From the NCBI RefSeq assembly GCF_025502585.1, contig NZ_CP106679.1:787001-851000 (forward strand): DNA of 64,000 nucleotides. Direction: 5' to 3'. The position numbers and the translations under genes were made by a program. The DNA comes from Reichenbachiella agarivorans. GTDB taxonomy: Bacteria > Bacteroidota > Bacteroidia > Cytophagales > Cyclobacteriaceae. The first letter of the stretch is position 1; the number at the start of each line of letters is the position of its first letter. The notes under the pieces are model-generated. The model was not told where the DNA came from and searched no databases. It worked only from the letters and a program-made list of their open reading frames with translations. Shown piece by piece: positions 25,969-36,892 of the stretch.

Positions 25969-27117
25969 ATGTGTAGAATGAGTGCTATTTTAGAAACTTA
26001 CGAATCTTTCCTTTCTATTTCAATGCAGATTGGGTTGAAGACATACTCCATTGGCAGAGTAGTGTTGCAAGAACCCGTCCTAGAAATACCTGAGCGACAG
26101 GCTGTCACAGAGTATGCCATGAGTATAGAAAATACTTATGATTGGCTATTCACACTGTTGGCTCTTTTCACCTGCATAGGTGCCTATTTGATCTTCAAGT
26201 TTTTCGCAAGGAGGATAAAAATACAACGCAGTGTACTACAACGAAAAGTAGAAATGCGCACCTCAGAAATTTCAAAACAAAAAGAAGAATTACAAAAACA
26301 ATCCGAAGAGTTAAAAAATGCCTATGAGGAGATTCAAATGAAGAACATGGCTATCGAAGAAGCCTTCGAACATTTGAGTAACTCCTATGCCAAACTATCA
26401 GACCTGAACAGGGAAAAGGATGGAATGATGAGCATTGTAGCGCATGACCTACGGACGCCACTCAACAACATCGAAGGATTGATACATTTGCTCACCCTAG
26501 ATGGCAATCTCAATGATGACCAAAAAGAATACATCACGACGATCAGAGCTGTGGTCAAACGTGGCAATGAGATGATCCGTGATTTGCTCGATATCAATCA
26601 GGCTAAAAAAGTAAAACCAGAATTGAAAATCACAGAATTTTCTATTGATCAATTCATCAAAAGCTGGAAAATCAATTTTGACAAGCCACTAAGCAACAAA
26701 GAACAGAAACTCCATATATCTGGCAACTATGAATCCATCTTAGTGAAAACGGATATGGGTATTTTATCCCGAATCATGGACAACTTGATGTCCAACGCGA
26801 TGAAGTTTTCAGAAAAAGGCAAGAATATTTACCTAGACATCAACCCCATCAACGACAATCTCCAAATCATCCTCAGGGACGAGGGACCTGGAATTAGTGA
26901 GGCAGACCAACTCAAGATGTTTAAACCATTTGTAAGACTCAGTGCCAGACCTACTGATGGCGAACATTCCAATGGGCTGGGCTTATCCATCATCAAAAGT
27001 CTAAGCCAACAACTAGGAGGAAATGTAGAAGTTCAAAGTACCTTGGGAGAAGGTACTGCCTTTCAAATCTTGATTCCTGTATTGATCAATACCCCTGCAG
27101 AAAAAGTCTTAGACTAA
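25969..27117 (+). CDS. Sensor histidine kinase
   Basis: 382-aa membrane-bound kinase. A short N-terminal extracytoplasmic part (about 55 residues, no recognised sensor domain) is followed by one membrane span (about 57-77), a long coiled coil (about 85-150, rich in KQKEELQKQSEEL), the HisKA box SIVAHDLRTPLNN (phospho-His near 161) and an HATPase_c domain with the N-box MDNLMSNAMKF, G1 DEGPGIS and G2 NGLGLSI. The sensor region is unusually small, so it may be the truncated relative of 7TMR or TPR-type kinases. No response regulator lies beside it. ATG 25978 is an alternative start. Confidence 0.85.
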   Translation: MCRMSAILETYESFLSISMQIGLKTYSIGRVVLQEPVLEIPERQAVTEYAMSIENTYDWLFTLLALFTCIGAYLIFKFFARRIKIQRSVLQRKVEMRTSEISKQKEELQKQSEELKNAYEEIQMKNMAIEEAFEHLSNSYAKLSDLNREKDGMMSIVAHDLRTPLNNIEGLIHLLTLDGNLNDDQKEYITTIRAVVKRGNEMIRDLLDINQAKKVKPELKITEFSIDQFIKSWKINFDKPLSNKEQKLHISGNYESILVKTDMGILSRIMDNLMSNAMKFSEKGKNIYLDINPINDNLQIILRDEGPGISEADQLKMFKPFVRLSARPTDGEHSNGLGLSIIKSLSQQLGGNVEVQSTLGEGTAFQILIPVLINTPAEKVLD

Positions 27118-27124
27118 GATCTAA

Positions 27125-27667
27125 TTAATTGGTGTGAGACTCGTTGTTGAGCAGATACATGGCGATCGCAAAAGTATCTTTGGTCTGCAATATGCTTTGC
27201 TTTTCGATAGGATTGACCAAAGGCGTCCTAGCTATGCCTCGTTGCTTTAGTAGGTATTGATCACAGGCCACTATGGTCTTAATTATCGGGTTTTGCTGAT
27301 CGCTATGATAGGCGTGAAGAAAAGCCTTTCTATACTGCCCATACTGATACCAATTGGCAGAGAGCAGGTTGATAGACTGAAAATACCTCGTCAATGCCTT
27401 GCGATCCCCTTTGATCCTGATCAAATCTTTGCGATCAAGGTCTGCCAAACTTGCCTTCGCATAGAGTGCCCACATTTTCAAAATGGATTGTTGGGCGGAA
27501 AGCTGACAACTGTAAAATAGGTCTGAACGAAATCTTGTAGAGACCATCGTAACCCTACCAGATGTGAGCGTACTCATCAGTGAGATAAAATCTGACAAAT
27601 AGGCTCGGTCTAGGAAAAAGTTCCTTGCACTCTTCCCCATCACAGTGATCAGGTGTGTCATAATCAT
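27125..27667 (-). CDS. Hypothetical protein, function unknown
   Basis: 180-aa basic, helix-rich protein that I do not recognise. The frame extends to TTG 27694, but a TAAGTTTG -7 box (27683-27690) overlaps that extension, so ATG 27667 is preferred. Sequence features: MGKSARNFFLDRAYLSDFISLMSTL helix, an RFRSDLFYSCQLSAQQ segment and a C-terminal AIAMYLLNN. It converges with the histidine kinase gene (7-nt gap) and lies before katG on the same strand. Confidence 0.5.
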   Translation of the reverse strand: MIMTHLITVMGKSARNFFLDRAYLSDFISLMSTLTSGRVTMVSTRFRSDLFYSCQLSAQQSILKMWALYAKASLADLDRKDLIRIKGDRKALTRYFQSINLLSANWYQYGQYRKAFLHAYHSDQQNPIIKTIVACDQYLLKQRGIARTPLVNPIEKQSILQTKDTFAIAMYLLNNESHTN

Positions 27668-27682
27668 GCATTTATAGTCATT

Positions 27683-27690
27683 CAAACTTA
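27683..27690 (-). promoter_or_regulatory. Probable -7 box of the 180-aa gene
   Basis: Minus strand TAAGTTTG fits TAnnTTTG, 15 nt before ATG 27667. Confidence 0.4.
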
Positions 27691-27746
27691 GCAATTAGGA
27701 GTAGCAAAGGCATTTGTACTCCTTTGCTACTCTACATACTATGGAT

Positions 27747-30410
<2,664 letters not shown>

Positions 30411-30452
30411 AAAACGACAAAAGCCTGCTAATGCAGGCCTTTGTCGTTTTTG
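30411..30452 (-). terminator. Terminator of the DUF4625-like gene
   Basis: AAAACGACAAAAGCCTGC / GCAGGCCTTTGTCGTTTT stem of 18 positions with one mismatch and a TAAT loop, 23 nt after the minus-strand stop; palindromic enough to act on both strands. Confidence 0.7.
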
Positions 30453-30474
30453 GTATTATGATATTGTCAGCTTT

Positions 30475-30930
30475 CTATTGCTCAATAGTCGCTGCAATCA
30501 ACGTAAAAGAAGTAGTAGAAATACTGGCATTTCCAGAATCATCGGTCACTTCAACATCAATCTGATATACGCCCAAGTCAGTCGTCTCACTAATCTCAGC
30601 TGCGATCAGCACCACTTGCGTAGCAGTTTCATATTGGTCTATGGTGAAAGTCTCATTGTATTCTAGTGACGTGGTATTCAAACCTTCCCCTGTGGATTCT
30701 GTTTGTCGTACCGTGACGTGCATACTCTCTATGAATCCTCCATCTGTTGCAATGATTGTGATTTGTAATTTTTCTCCTTGAAAGGTTTCAAAAGCATCTC
30801 CTTTTACATTGATACCATCGTGTAGTATATCCGAAATGTAAGGTGCTTGGTCATCATTCACTTCATTATCATCCTTGTCGCAGGCAGTCAAAAGGAAAAT
30901 AGTCATCAATAGGATTAGGTTCAATTTCAT
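30475..30930 (-). CDS. Lipoprotein resembling DUF4625
   Basis: 151-aa lipoprotein: hydrophobic LNLILLMTIFLLTAC with the lipidated Cys at 17, then an acidic linker (DKDDNEVNDDQAP) that would promote surface exposure. The rest is an Ig-like beta sandwich (about residues 30-150) with DGGFIESMHVTVRQTE and YQIDVEVTDDSGNAS, matching the DUF4625 pattern. Such lipoproteins are often next to TonB-dependent receptors, as here: the receptor gene lies upstream on the same strand after a 440-nt repeat-bearing gap. Possible substrate-binding partner. Confidence 0.65.
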   Translation of the reverse strand: MKLNLILLMTIFLLTACDKDDNEVNDDQAPYISDILHDGINVKGDAFETFQGEKLQITIIATDGGFIESMHVTVRQTESTGEGLNTTSLEYNETFTIDQYETATQVVLIAAEISETTDLGVYQIDVEVTDDSGNASISTTSFTLIAATIEQ

Positions 30931-31197
30931 AACTGTGTGTTTATGGTTAGTATTTAATTTTTGGCTAATGTAGAGCTATCTGCCCTGAGCCAACATTCTA
31001 TTCGACCAATCGATATGTTTTGAAGTCAGAGACCTCAAAAGCGTCGACAGTGGCTCTGGCAGCATCTATCATTTGTGATACATGGCTGGGTTGTACCTGT
31101 GCTGTTTCGAGTAACCCTTCGCAAGATTTGAAACTCCCAAATGAAAAGCAGAACCTCTGACCCATACAGCATAGAAAAAAAGCAACCTAGTCCCCCT

Positions 31198-31300
31198 GAG
31201 GCACTCGAAGGGTGGACAAGTAGCTCCGAAGCATCCGTACTGCTTGTCTGTGGTTCGAGTGCCTCACCATGACAAGGAGAGAGCATCACCATGACAAGGC
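31198..31300. repeat. Dispersed intergenic repeat, copy B (hairpin-forming)
   Basis: Outer inverted repeat GAGGCACTCGAA (31198-31209) / TTCGAGTGCCTC (31254-31265), inner imperfect stem GACAAGTAG / CTGCTTGTC, then CACCATGACAAGG twice (31265-31277 and 31288-31300). The 31216-31277 part is about 80% identical to 19429-19490. The 440-nt gap otherwise holds no gene. Confidence 0.6.
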
Positions 31301-31371
31301 TAGGGATTCACCACTGACCTAACTGGTTCGGTTAGTATTTTCTTGAAAGCACAAAGAAATCCATCCCAAAA

Positions 31372-33408
31372 TCAAAACGCATAGCTCACCTTGAGTCCAC
31401 CGAAATAGTTGATTGGTAGTCCGGGGTAATAATAGCGTCCTGAGCTGGCATTGATCTGGAGCATACTGGCATATTTGGTATCGGTCAGATTGTTGACGCC
31501 CGCGTAGAGATTCAAGGTCAAAGCGCCTAGCGTGTGCTGGTATCCGACCTTGGCGTTGAGCAAAGAATAGGCATCTGTGTAGATGCTGCTGTCATCCAAG
31601 ATCGACATAGACCCTACACGCTGGTAGTTGACATTGCCATAAAGCCCGAGTGCCCAATTAAAGTCCAAGGCATAGTCCAGCGTATAGCTCGGCACGCCTG
31701 TCATGCGGTTGCCAGAGTAGTCATTGCTACCTTCTACAAACTCATCAAAATGATAATTCATGACTGTATAGGATACCCGTTGACCCAATTGAAAATTGGT
31801 GCTTTGGATGGTCTTGTGGTTCAGCAGCAGCTCCAGTCCTTGATGATTGGCACTGCCTGCATTGATTCCCACCTGCACCTCATTGATCGTCTGATTCACA
31901 ATCAAGTCTTTGGTTCGCATCCAGTAGCCCACCACTTCGAAATACAAACTGCGATCCCATGCATCACCTTTCAATCCCAACTCATAGTTCCAGCCAGACT
32001 CAGGTGTCAGGTCTCGGTTGATTTGACCGCCAGGATACAAAGTCTGCTCGAATGAAGGCAGTGAAAAACCATGAGAGACCAAAGCATAAGCAGATACCGA
32101 CTCAGTGATTTTCCTGAGGATACTCAGCTTGGGAGAAAACATCGGATCAAAGCCATAGTCGGCACTTTGATTGGCAGCTCCTGACTGCAGATGATCATCA
32201 AGGTTGTATCTCGATGCATTGAAGTTCAATCCTGCAGAGATAATCCATCGATCCGACGGATAGTACTCGGTAGCCACGAAAGCATTCCCATATTTCCTGA
32301 CTTGGTCAAAATCTCTCGTTTGGTCACCGTTTTGTCCTCCATCATTGACGAACTCTTGGTACCTGTATTGCTCCCAAAATCCCTCAACACCCAATACGAC
32401 CTGCAATTGATTTTGAGGCAAGAAGCTGCGCTTTAGCTTGGCGCGGAGGCCTGTGTTGAACTGATCCGTCGCTAGATTGCCCAAGAAAGTCGGTCGGGTC
32501 TCCGCGGCATTGCTGCCATTCATAAATACAGTGAGATCACTTTGCATCCGAGGATCGTAGCGTGTATGGAGAGACAGTCCCAGACGAAAGCGCTCGCTGG
32601 TTTCTTTGCCGTTGACACCTCCCCAGACGGCGGCCGCAGACTCGGGATTGTTTTCATAGTCCTCCAGACTCAGTGAACTAGGGATCTGTGATTCCAAATC
32701 TGTGTAATTGAAGTACAGCGTCACATCTGAATGCTCCCTAACCGCTACAGACCCCAATGCAGTGATCGACTGACGGTCATAGCGGTTGTTGTCACGGTAG
32801 CCATCGCTATGCACATCTTGGTAGAGTAGGTTGAGGCTTTTGCGTGTGTCCGCCACTTCTGCGCTGAGATTGTACCTCTGCAAACCAAAAGACCCAAACA
32901 TGGCGTCTGCTGTGGCACTAGAGTGATCCTGAGGTTTCTTGGTTTGGAAATGAATGGCACCACCGAGTCCTGCACCATAGACGGTAGAGGTCGGCCCACG
33001 GTAAACCTCCACACCTTGTAAGGTCGCAAAATCAATGTCTTCCACAGTGGTTTCGCCTTCCCCTGTCGAGAGCGGAATTTCATTGAGATAGGCCTTGACT
33101 TTGTCCGTCCCAAAAGGCGAACGAGCACCTATGCCTCTGATGGTGATTCGGTTGGTGCTGAGTGTCCCTGACTGCATATAGACGCCAGGTACGGCGTTCA
33201 ACACGGGTTGTAGGTACAGCTGATCTGCGCGGTTGATTTGCTTAGGCGTCACACCAGTGACCGACCCTCCAAAATCGATGGTCTCATGCTCAAACAAATC
33301 TGACGATATGGTGATTTCTTCCAAAACCACATCCGTAGAATCAGCGGATTGACAGAGAGCCTGACCAGCCCATAGGAGTGCAATTAGACTAAAAATGATT
33401 CTCATCAT
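31372..33408 (-). CDS. TonB-dependent outer-membrane receptor
   Basis: 678-aa receptor that takes up a siderophore, cobalamin or similar ligand using TonB energy. It has a signal peptide (MMRIIFSLIALLWAGQALCQ), a short TonB-box-like LEEITISSD segment, a plug domain (about residues 35-160; VLNAVPGVYMQSGTLSTN and RGPTSTVYGAGLGGAI) and a 22-strand barrel ending in aromatic Phe (YFGGLKVSYAF). There is no carboxypeptidase-like or STN N-terminal domain, so it is a FecA/BtuB-like importer rather than a SusC protein. No SusD partner or cobalamin riboswitch is present. Ligand unknown. Confidence 0.92.
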   Translation of the reverse strand: MMRIIFSLIALLWAGQALCQSADSTDVVLEEITISSDLFEHETIDFGGSVTGVTPKQINRADQLYLQPVLNAVPGVYMQSGTLSTNRITIRGIGARSPFGTDKVKAYLNEIPLSTGEGETTVEDIDFATLQGVEVYRGPTSTVYGAGLGGAIHFQTKKPQDHSSATADAMFGSFGLQRYNLSAEVADTRKSLNLLYQDVHSDGYRDNNRYDRQSITALGSVAVREHSDVTLYFNYTDLESQIPSSLSLEDYENNPESAAAVWGGVNGKETSERFRLGLSLHTRYDPRMQSDLTVFMNGSNAAETRPTFLGNLATDQFNTGLRAKLKRSFLPQNQLQVVLGVEGFWEQYRYQEFVNDGGQNGDQTRDFDQVRKYGNAFVATEYYPSDRWIISAGLNFNASRYNLDDHLQSGAANQSADYGFDPMFSPKLSILRKITESVSAYALVSHGFSLPSFEQTLYPGGQINRDLTPESGWNYELGLKGDAWDRSLYFEVVGYWMRTKDLIVNQTINEVQVGINAGSANHQGLELLLNHKTIQSTNFQLGQRVSYTVMNYHFDEFVEGSNDYSGNRMTGVPSYTLDYALDFNWALGLYGNVNYQRVGSMSILDDSSIYTDAYSLLNAKVGYQHTLGALTLNLYAGVNNLTDTKYASMLQINASSGRYYYPGLPINYFGGLKVSYAF

Positions 33409-33465
33409 GGGGATTTTATTTCAATAAAAAATGATGTTATGGTTCTCAAGTAGGGCCAGAAATTC

Positions 33466-33492
33466 CTCCCCCTTGCCCCCTCCAAAGGGGGA
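33466..33492. terminator. G/C-rich hairpin between saccharopine dehydrogenase and TonB receptor genes
   Basis: CCCCCTT / AAAGGGGG stem with loop GCCCCCTCC, 32 nt past the saccharopine dehydrogenase stop. It resembles the G-rich intergenic hairpins common in Bacteroidota; terminator activity is inferred. Confidence 0.4.
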
Positions 33493-33523
33493 AATGCTGG
33501 ACTGGCGAGATTAAATGACTCTT

Positions 33524-34858
33524 TCAATTTGTTTCTAGCTCGGTGAAATTAATACCATGGTTTTCCAGCTCTGCCAGCACAGGTTCGTAGACAGATCGCT
33601 CCGTCGGTATCTGCACGCCAGACACGACCAACTTACCCTGTAGGATCAGCTTTGCGGTGACTGCCAGCGGCAAACCGACCGTTTTGGCCATCGCAGTATG
33701 GATGGCATCTTCTCCCTCTACAGCCATGTAGGACTGTAGTTTTTTGAGCTTTCCATCTTCTACATATTCGAACTTGTGCCACATCACGATCATGTCTTTG
33801 TCGTCTGGCTGAATCGTCCATTTTTTCTTGAGGATGTGCTCCAGTACTTGCGCCGGGCTTCCTTTGTCCAGTCCCACGAGTTCTTCCTCAAACATCCCTA
33901 GCCACTTCAGCTTGTACATCTCCTCCGACTCCATGTCGAGGTTCATGTAGTGGGCGAGCTTTAGCTCTACCGAATCGTTGGGGTTGTAGGACAGAAAAGA
34001 ATTGATGAATTGACGGTGGGTCATCTCGCTCACATTCTGCATCTGAAAAGTATCGTCCGTTGCTCCCAGTTGCACAAAAATATCCCACGCCCGACAAAAG
34101 CCCGTACGGCGCAAAGTCCCTCTGTACAAGGTCTGAATGCCTCGCAATTTGTAAGCGTCCAAGTATTTGAGCGAATCTCGGTTGGCGTATCCCTCGAAAT
34201 AGCCATGCTCAGGAATATGTATTACCTCCGTTCTTTTAAAAAGCTTTTGATACGGAATGTATTTGTATTTTCCTTCTTGCAAAAACTTCACATAGCCCTG
34301 CCCCGCCAAGACCACATTGCGGGGATTCCAGGTGAACTTGTACTTCCATGGATTGTCATCGTTGCTAGGCGCTAAGAGTCCGCCTGTGAAAGTCTCAAAG
34401 GTTCTCAACTCTGCGCCAGCCCCTTTGATTCGGTCCAGCACCTTCATGGCTGACATGTGGTCGATCCCTGGGTCTAGTCCCATCTCCATGATCAAGCCCG
34501 CACCGTTTTTCTCAAAGGTCTCGGACAGGGCTTTGATTTCATCACTCACATAAGAGGCAGTCAGCATATTGATACCAGCTGCAGCGCACAGTTCTGCTAC
34601 GATGAGATGAAAGGAGGCGGGCAGCATCGAGATGACCAAATCAAAGTGGGCAACCTCACGCTTTTGCTCAGGATGGGTAATGTCAAAGGCCAGTGCCACA
34701 CCATGCGGATGGCCATTCACTCGGTCACGGGCAAGAGACAGATCCATGTCTCCCACAGTGACGAGCCATTGGTTGTCGCTGGCATGGTCTAGGAGGAAAT
34801 CTATCAGCACCGAAGACGATCTGCCTGCGCCTAATACAAGAATTTTTTGGGGGTTCAT
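33524..34858 (-). CDS. Saccharopine dehydrogenase family protein
   Basis: 444-aa NAD(P)-dependent enzyme of the saccharopine reductase/LYS9 family. The N-terminal Rossmann motif KILVLGAGRSSSVLI, the catalytic-region LIMEMGLDPGIDHMSAM near 128 and FTGGLLAPSNDDNPWKYKFTW near 165 are diagnostic, and the C-terminal domain reads FEYVEDGKLKKLQSYM. It would interconvert saccharopine with glutamate and aminoadipate semialdehyde in lysine breakdown. ATG 34858 (MNPQKIL) is preferred to the longer start at 34915. The partner lysine-ketoglutarate reductase is not in the window. Confidence 0.9.
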   Translation of the reverse strand: MNPQKILVLGAGRSSSVLIDFLLDHASDNQWLVTVGDMDLSLARDRVNGHPHGVALAFDITHPEQKREVAHFDLVISMLPASFHLIVAELCAAAGINMLTASYVSDEIKALSETFEKNGAGLIMEMGLDPGIDHMSAMKVLDRIKGAGAELRTFETFTGGLLAPSNDDNPWKYKFTWNPRNVVLAGQGYVKFLQEGKYKYIPYQKLFKRTEVIHIPEHGYFEGYANRDSLKYLDAYKLRGIQTLYRGTLRRTGFCRAWDIFVQLGATDDTFQMQNVSEMTHRQFINSFLSYNPNDSVELKLAHYMNLDMESEEMYKLKWLGMFEEELVGLDKGSPAQVLEHILKKKWTIQPDDKDMIVMWHKFEYVEDGKLKKLQSYMAVEGEDAIHTAMAKTVGLPLAVTAKLILQGKLVVSGVQIPTERSVYEPVLAELENHGINFTELETN

Positions 34859-35045
34859 ACGTGGATCATGTTCATATCGGACAGGCAATTTATACAAACC
34901 CATATTCAATGTCATTTAGTTGACCCCATATTGGCGGATAGTTTTCTGCAAATGACGCGTATGGCCATTCTGGACTACCACAAGTTCTTGTTACCTGTAT
35001 TCGATTAATAACTGGGTAATAAAATGGATAAATCCATTTCCCACA

Positions 35046-35097
35046 TAGCTGATTCTCATAGCCCACGGTTTAAACCGTGGGCTATGAGAATCAGCTA
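35046..35097. repeat. 52-nt perfect palindrome
   Basis: TAGCTGATTCTCATAGCCCACGG(TTTAAA)... mirrored exactly: 26 complementary positions per arm with no spacer. The AGCCCACGG-TTTAAA-CCGTGGGCT core resembles imperfect palindromes at IS200/IS605-type ends and REP elements, but no transposase gene is nearby. Confidence 0.6.
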
Positions 35098-35199
35098 GCC
35101 ACAGGTTAATCTAACTCAGGTTTCTCAGGAGACCCTATACGATTGGACTACTCTGGATTTCTATTTTTTATCCCCTCATGACGAAACCCTTACAAAAGA

Positions 35200-35230
35200 A
35201 AAACGGTCTCACTACAGCGAGACCGTTTTA
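35200..35230 (-). terminator. Terminator of the HU-like gene
   Basis: AAAACGGTCTC / GAGACCGTTTT perfect 11-bp stem, with TTTTTCTTTT following on the minus strand, 40 nt after the stop. Confidence 0.85.
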
Positions 35231-35269
35231 CGGTGTGATACTAAACATGGCTTTTGATTTAAGTGAAAC

Positions 35270-35680
35270 TTAAGCAGCTGGCGTTGTATTACTGGCCAAG
35301 CTTACCTTTTCGTACTCCAACTTTTTGATCAATTTCTGAAGCCGTGGACCGGGTCTGAACCTGATTCTGGCACCATTGATATTGCCTGAGCGAAACTCCT
35401 CCTGCGTATCTGTACCCTGACTACTCAAAGTCAAAAATAGGGTACCCAGATTGCTCAATCTCACCTTTCTACCGTGGATGAGTTGCATCTCTATGACCTC
35501 TATCAGCGTCCCGATGGCACCTACGACCGTGCCGTAGTTGAGATTGGATACTTTGCTGATGAGATCAACCAATTCGTCAAAACTGACATCATCGCCATTG
35601 TTGATTCTGGCATAAAACTTTTTTGGGAGCGTAAGATCCGTCGGATTGATGCGCTCAGTTACTTTATATTGTACTGACAT
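35270..35680 (-). CDS. HU-like DNA-binding protein (HU-HIG type)
   Basis: 136-aa Bacteroidota histone-like protein of the HU-HIG (TIGR01201-type) family. The HU fold is visible: MSVQYKVTERINPTDLTLPKKFYAR at the N-terminus, helices DDVSFDELVDLISKVSNLNYGTVVGAIGTLIEVIEMQL, and the DNA-binding arm near VRLSNLGTLFLTLSSQGTD / FRSGNINGARIRFRPGPRLQ. The C-terminal ~15 residues are Ala/Thr-rich and probably disordered. Likely nucleoid or regulatory role. The 570-nt upstream gap holds a tandem 22-bp repeat array. Single gene. Confidence 0.88.
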   Translation of the reverse strand: MSVQYKVTERINPTDLTLPKKFYARINNGDDVSFDELVDLISKVSNLNYGTVVGAIGTLIEVIEMQLIHGRKVRLSNLGTLFLTLSSQGTDTQEEFRSGNINGARIRFRPGPRLQKLIKKLEYEKVSLASNTTPAA

Positions 35681-35880
35681 GACTATAAAATTTAAAGGGT
35701 TAAAAAAATATTTGAGATGAATCCTGACTGAGCGCTCGGTGTAGGATTTGTCTGATTCAAGACAAGTTTGATGCCAAAAAGAGTCCTGAAAACGTCAAAA
35801 TATGTTAAAAAAACGAGAGGGTTTTCACACTCTATCTCCTTATAAACGAGGATTTTAAGGTAGTTTGGGAGGCAGACTCT

Positions 35881-35990
35881 CAAGTAAACTTACTACAGCC
35901 TTCATGATAGCTTATATGACCCTCCAAGATAGCTTACTTGAGCCTCCATGTAAGCTATCTTGGGACCTGATGTAAGCTTGCATGGGAGTC
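35881..35990. repeat. Tandem array of five degenerate ~22-bp palindromic units
   Basis: Units start at about 35881, 35903, 35925, 35947 and 35970. Each has a 16-nt palindrome-like core such as CAAGATAGCTTACTTG followed by a 6-nt spacer such as AGCCTC. Units 3 and 4 are near-perfect inverted copies (CAAGATAGCTTAC / GTAAGCTATCTTG). Confidence 0.65.
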
Positions 35991-36196
35991 GAAGTAACGG
36001 ATAATCAGGAAAACTGCTCCTTTACCCCCAAAATCACCTACCAAGATTTGGGTATATTGCTATGAACAGTGCAACAAAGCATCCAACTTTTGGTGAAATA
36101 TGAGGGTGAGATGTTAGATTTGGCAGGAGGCATGAGTGACGAAAGCTACCTTATTCTACAAATTAAAAAACTTAGATTTACTCATGCCATAAGGCA

Positions 36197-36223
36197 AGTA
36201 TGCGGAACTTTTGTCCGCATACT
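36197..36223. other. Hairpin before the accessory membrane gene
   Basis: AGTATGCGGA-ACTTTTG-TCCGCATACT, perfect 10-bp stem without a T-tract, just upstream of TTGTTATCGAC. Confidence 0.5.
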
Positions 36224-36226
36224 CAA

Positions 36227-36652
36227 TTGTTATCGACAAATCCACTGAGAATTGAAGACATCTAATTCAGAACCTAACAAAGAACCATTTAGCTGGAACT
36301 CCTTTATTATTGTACTCCTGTGTTTTGGCTGTCTATTCTTTGTAACTTTTAGCACAGAAGGAGCCAACAACGCATTTCTATTTACATCTATCATTTTTGC
36401 ATTTCCAATATCCTTAGGCCTTCCATATATTCTTGAGTCTCGAATTGTTAATCCCACAAAATTCAGCCTTTTAATAGGCCTCTATTTAATTTCAATTATA
36501 ACAGTTGGAATTACTGCAAACCACTGGATGACTTTTATTATGTTCCCAGCTATGTCCATTTTAGCATGGGTTGTCGATTGGGTTTATAAAAGAATAAAAC
36601 AACGTCTTTCAAGATAAGCTTAACCCTAAGAGTGAAAAAAAGTCGATAACAA
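36227..36652. repeat. 11-bp inverted repeat flanking a one-gene cassette
   Basis: TTGTTATCGAC (36227-36237) and GTCGATAACAA (36642-36652) are exact reverse complements flanking the 121-aa membrane protein gene. Confidence 0.5.
36252..36617 (+). CDS. Small four-span membrane protein
   Basis: 121-aa integral membrane protein with four hydrophobic helices at about residues 17-35, 40-62, 71-90 and 92-112, and a basic C-terminus (YKRIKQRLSR). It starts at TTG 36252, since no ATG gives a better N-terminus. Base composition is clearly more A/T-rich than its neighbours, and the gene is bracketed by an 11-bp inverted repeat, suggesting acquisition as a cassette. Family not recognised. Confidence 0.6.
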   Translation: MKTSNSEPNKEPFSWNSFIIVLLCFGCLFFVTFSTEGANNAFLFTSIIFAFPISLGLPYILESRIVNPTKFSLLIGLYLISIITVGITANHWMTFIMFPAMSILAWVVDWVYKRIKQRLSR

Positions 36653-36660
36653 GGTGTAGA

Positions 36661-36751
36661 CACGAATGCCCATGCGAGCTTTCCGAATCAATGCCAGAAT
36701 CAGCACCACCGCTCCTCGCGGAATCTCCAGAATACCGATAACGCATTCGTG
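36661..36751. other. Long imperfect hairpin following the membrane gene
   Basis: CACGAATGC (36661-36669) pairs with GCATTCGTG (36743-36751); inside, GCGAG (36674-36678) can pair with CTCGC (36715-36719). The sequence starts soon after GTCGATAACAA. The shape recalls folded recombination sites of gene cassettes, but attC core motifs do not match the consensus. Confidence 0.4.
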
Positions 36752-36892
36752 GTTTCATTAGCAGTCCAAATCTAGACTAATGGCTAAACATGCTTTTGTG
36801 GTTGTGCGCGGATCGGCTATCTTTCTGCCTTAATCAAACTGTGAGGGCACGTCGTCCTACACAGGCGTTGTGCTTCATGCTAGTAACCGCCT

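Larger units (their letters stand above)
35681..36251. other. Long intergenic region upstream of HU-like gene
   Basis: About 570 nt without a supported gene. It holds the 5 x 22 bp array (35881-35990), a hairpin (36197-36223) and one half of an 11-bp inverted repeat (36227-36237). The ~200 nt nearest the HU gene probably carry its promoter. Confidence 0.4.

Noticed and set aside
31035-31292. Minus-strand ORF of 85 aa before the TonB receptor
   Set aside because: Lies exactly over the hairpin repeat copy B; Ser/Cys/Gly-rich and without domain character.
33409-33523. Cobalamin riboswitch upstream of the TonB receptor
   Set aside because: The gap is only 115 nt and lacks the B12-box; only a G/C-rich hairpin is present.
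35046-35097. Rho-independent terminator
   Set aside because: No T-tract on either side, and it lies about 170 nt after the HU-like stop, which has its own terminator at 35200-35230.
35881-35990. CRISPR array
   Set aside because: Units are contiguous 22-bp palindromic repeats with 6-nt spacers of similar sequence; no unique spacers and no cas genes.
36227-36751. Classical integron attC site
   Set aside because: Inverted GTTATCG/CGATAAC ends do not fit GTTRRRY/RYYYAAC and no integrase gene is in the window; kept only as a cassette-like observation.
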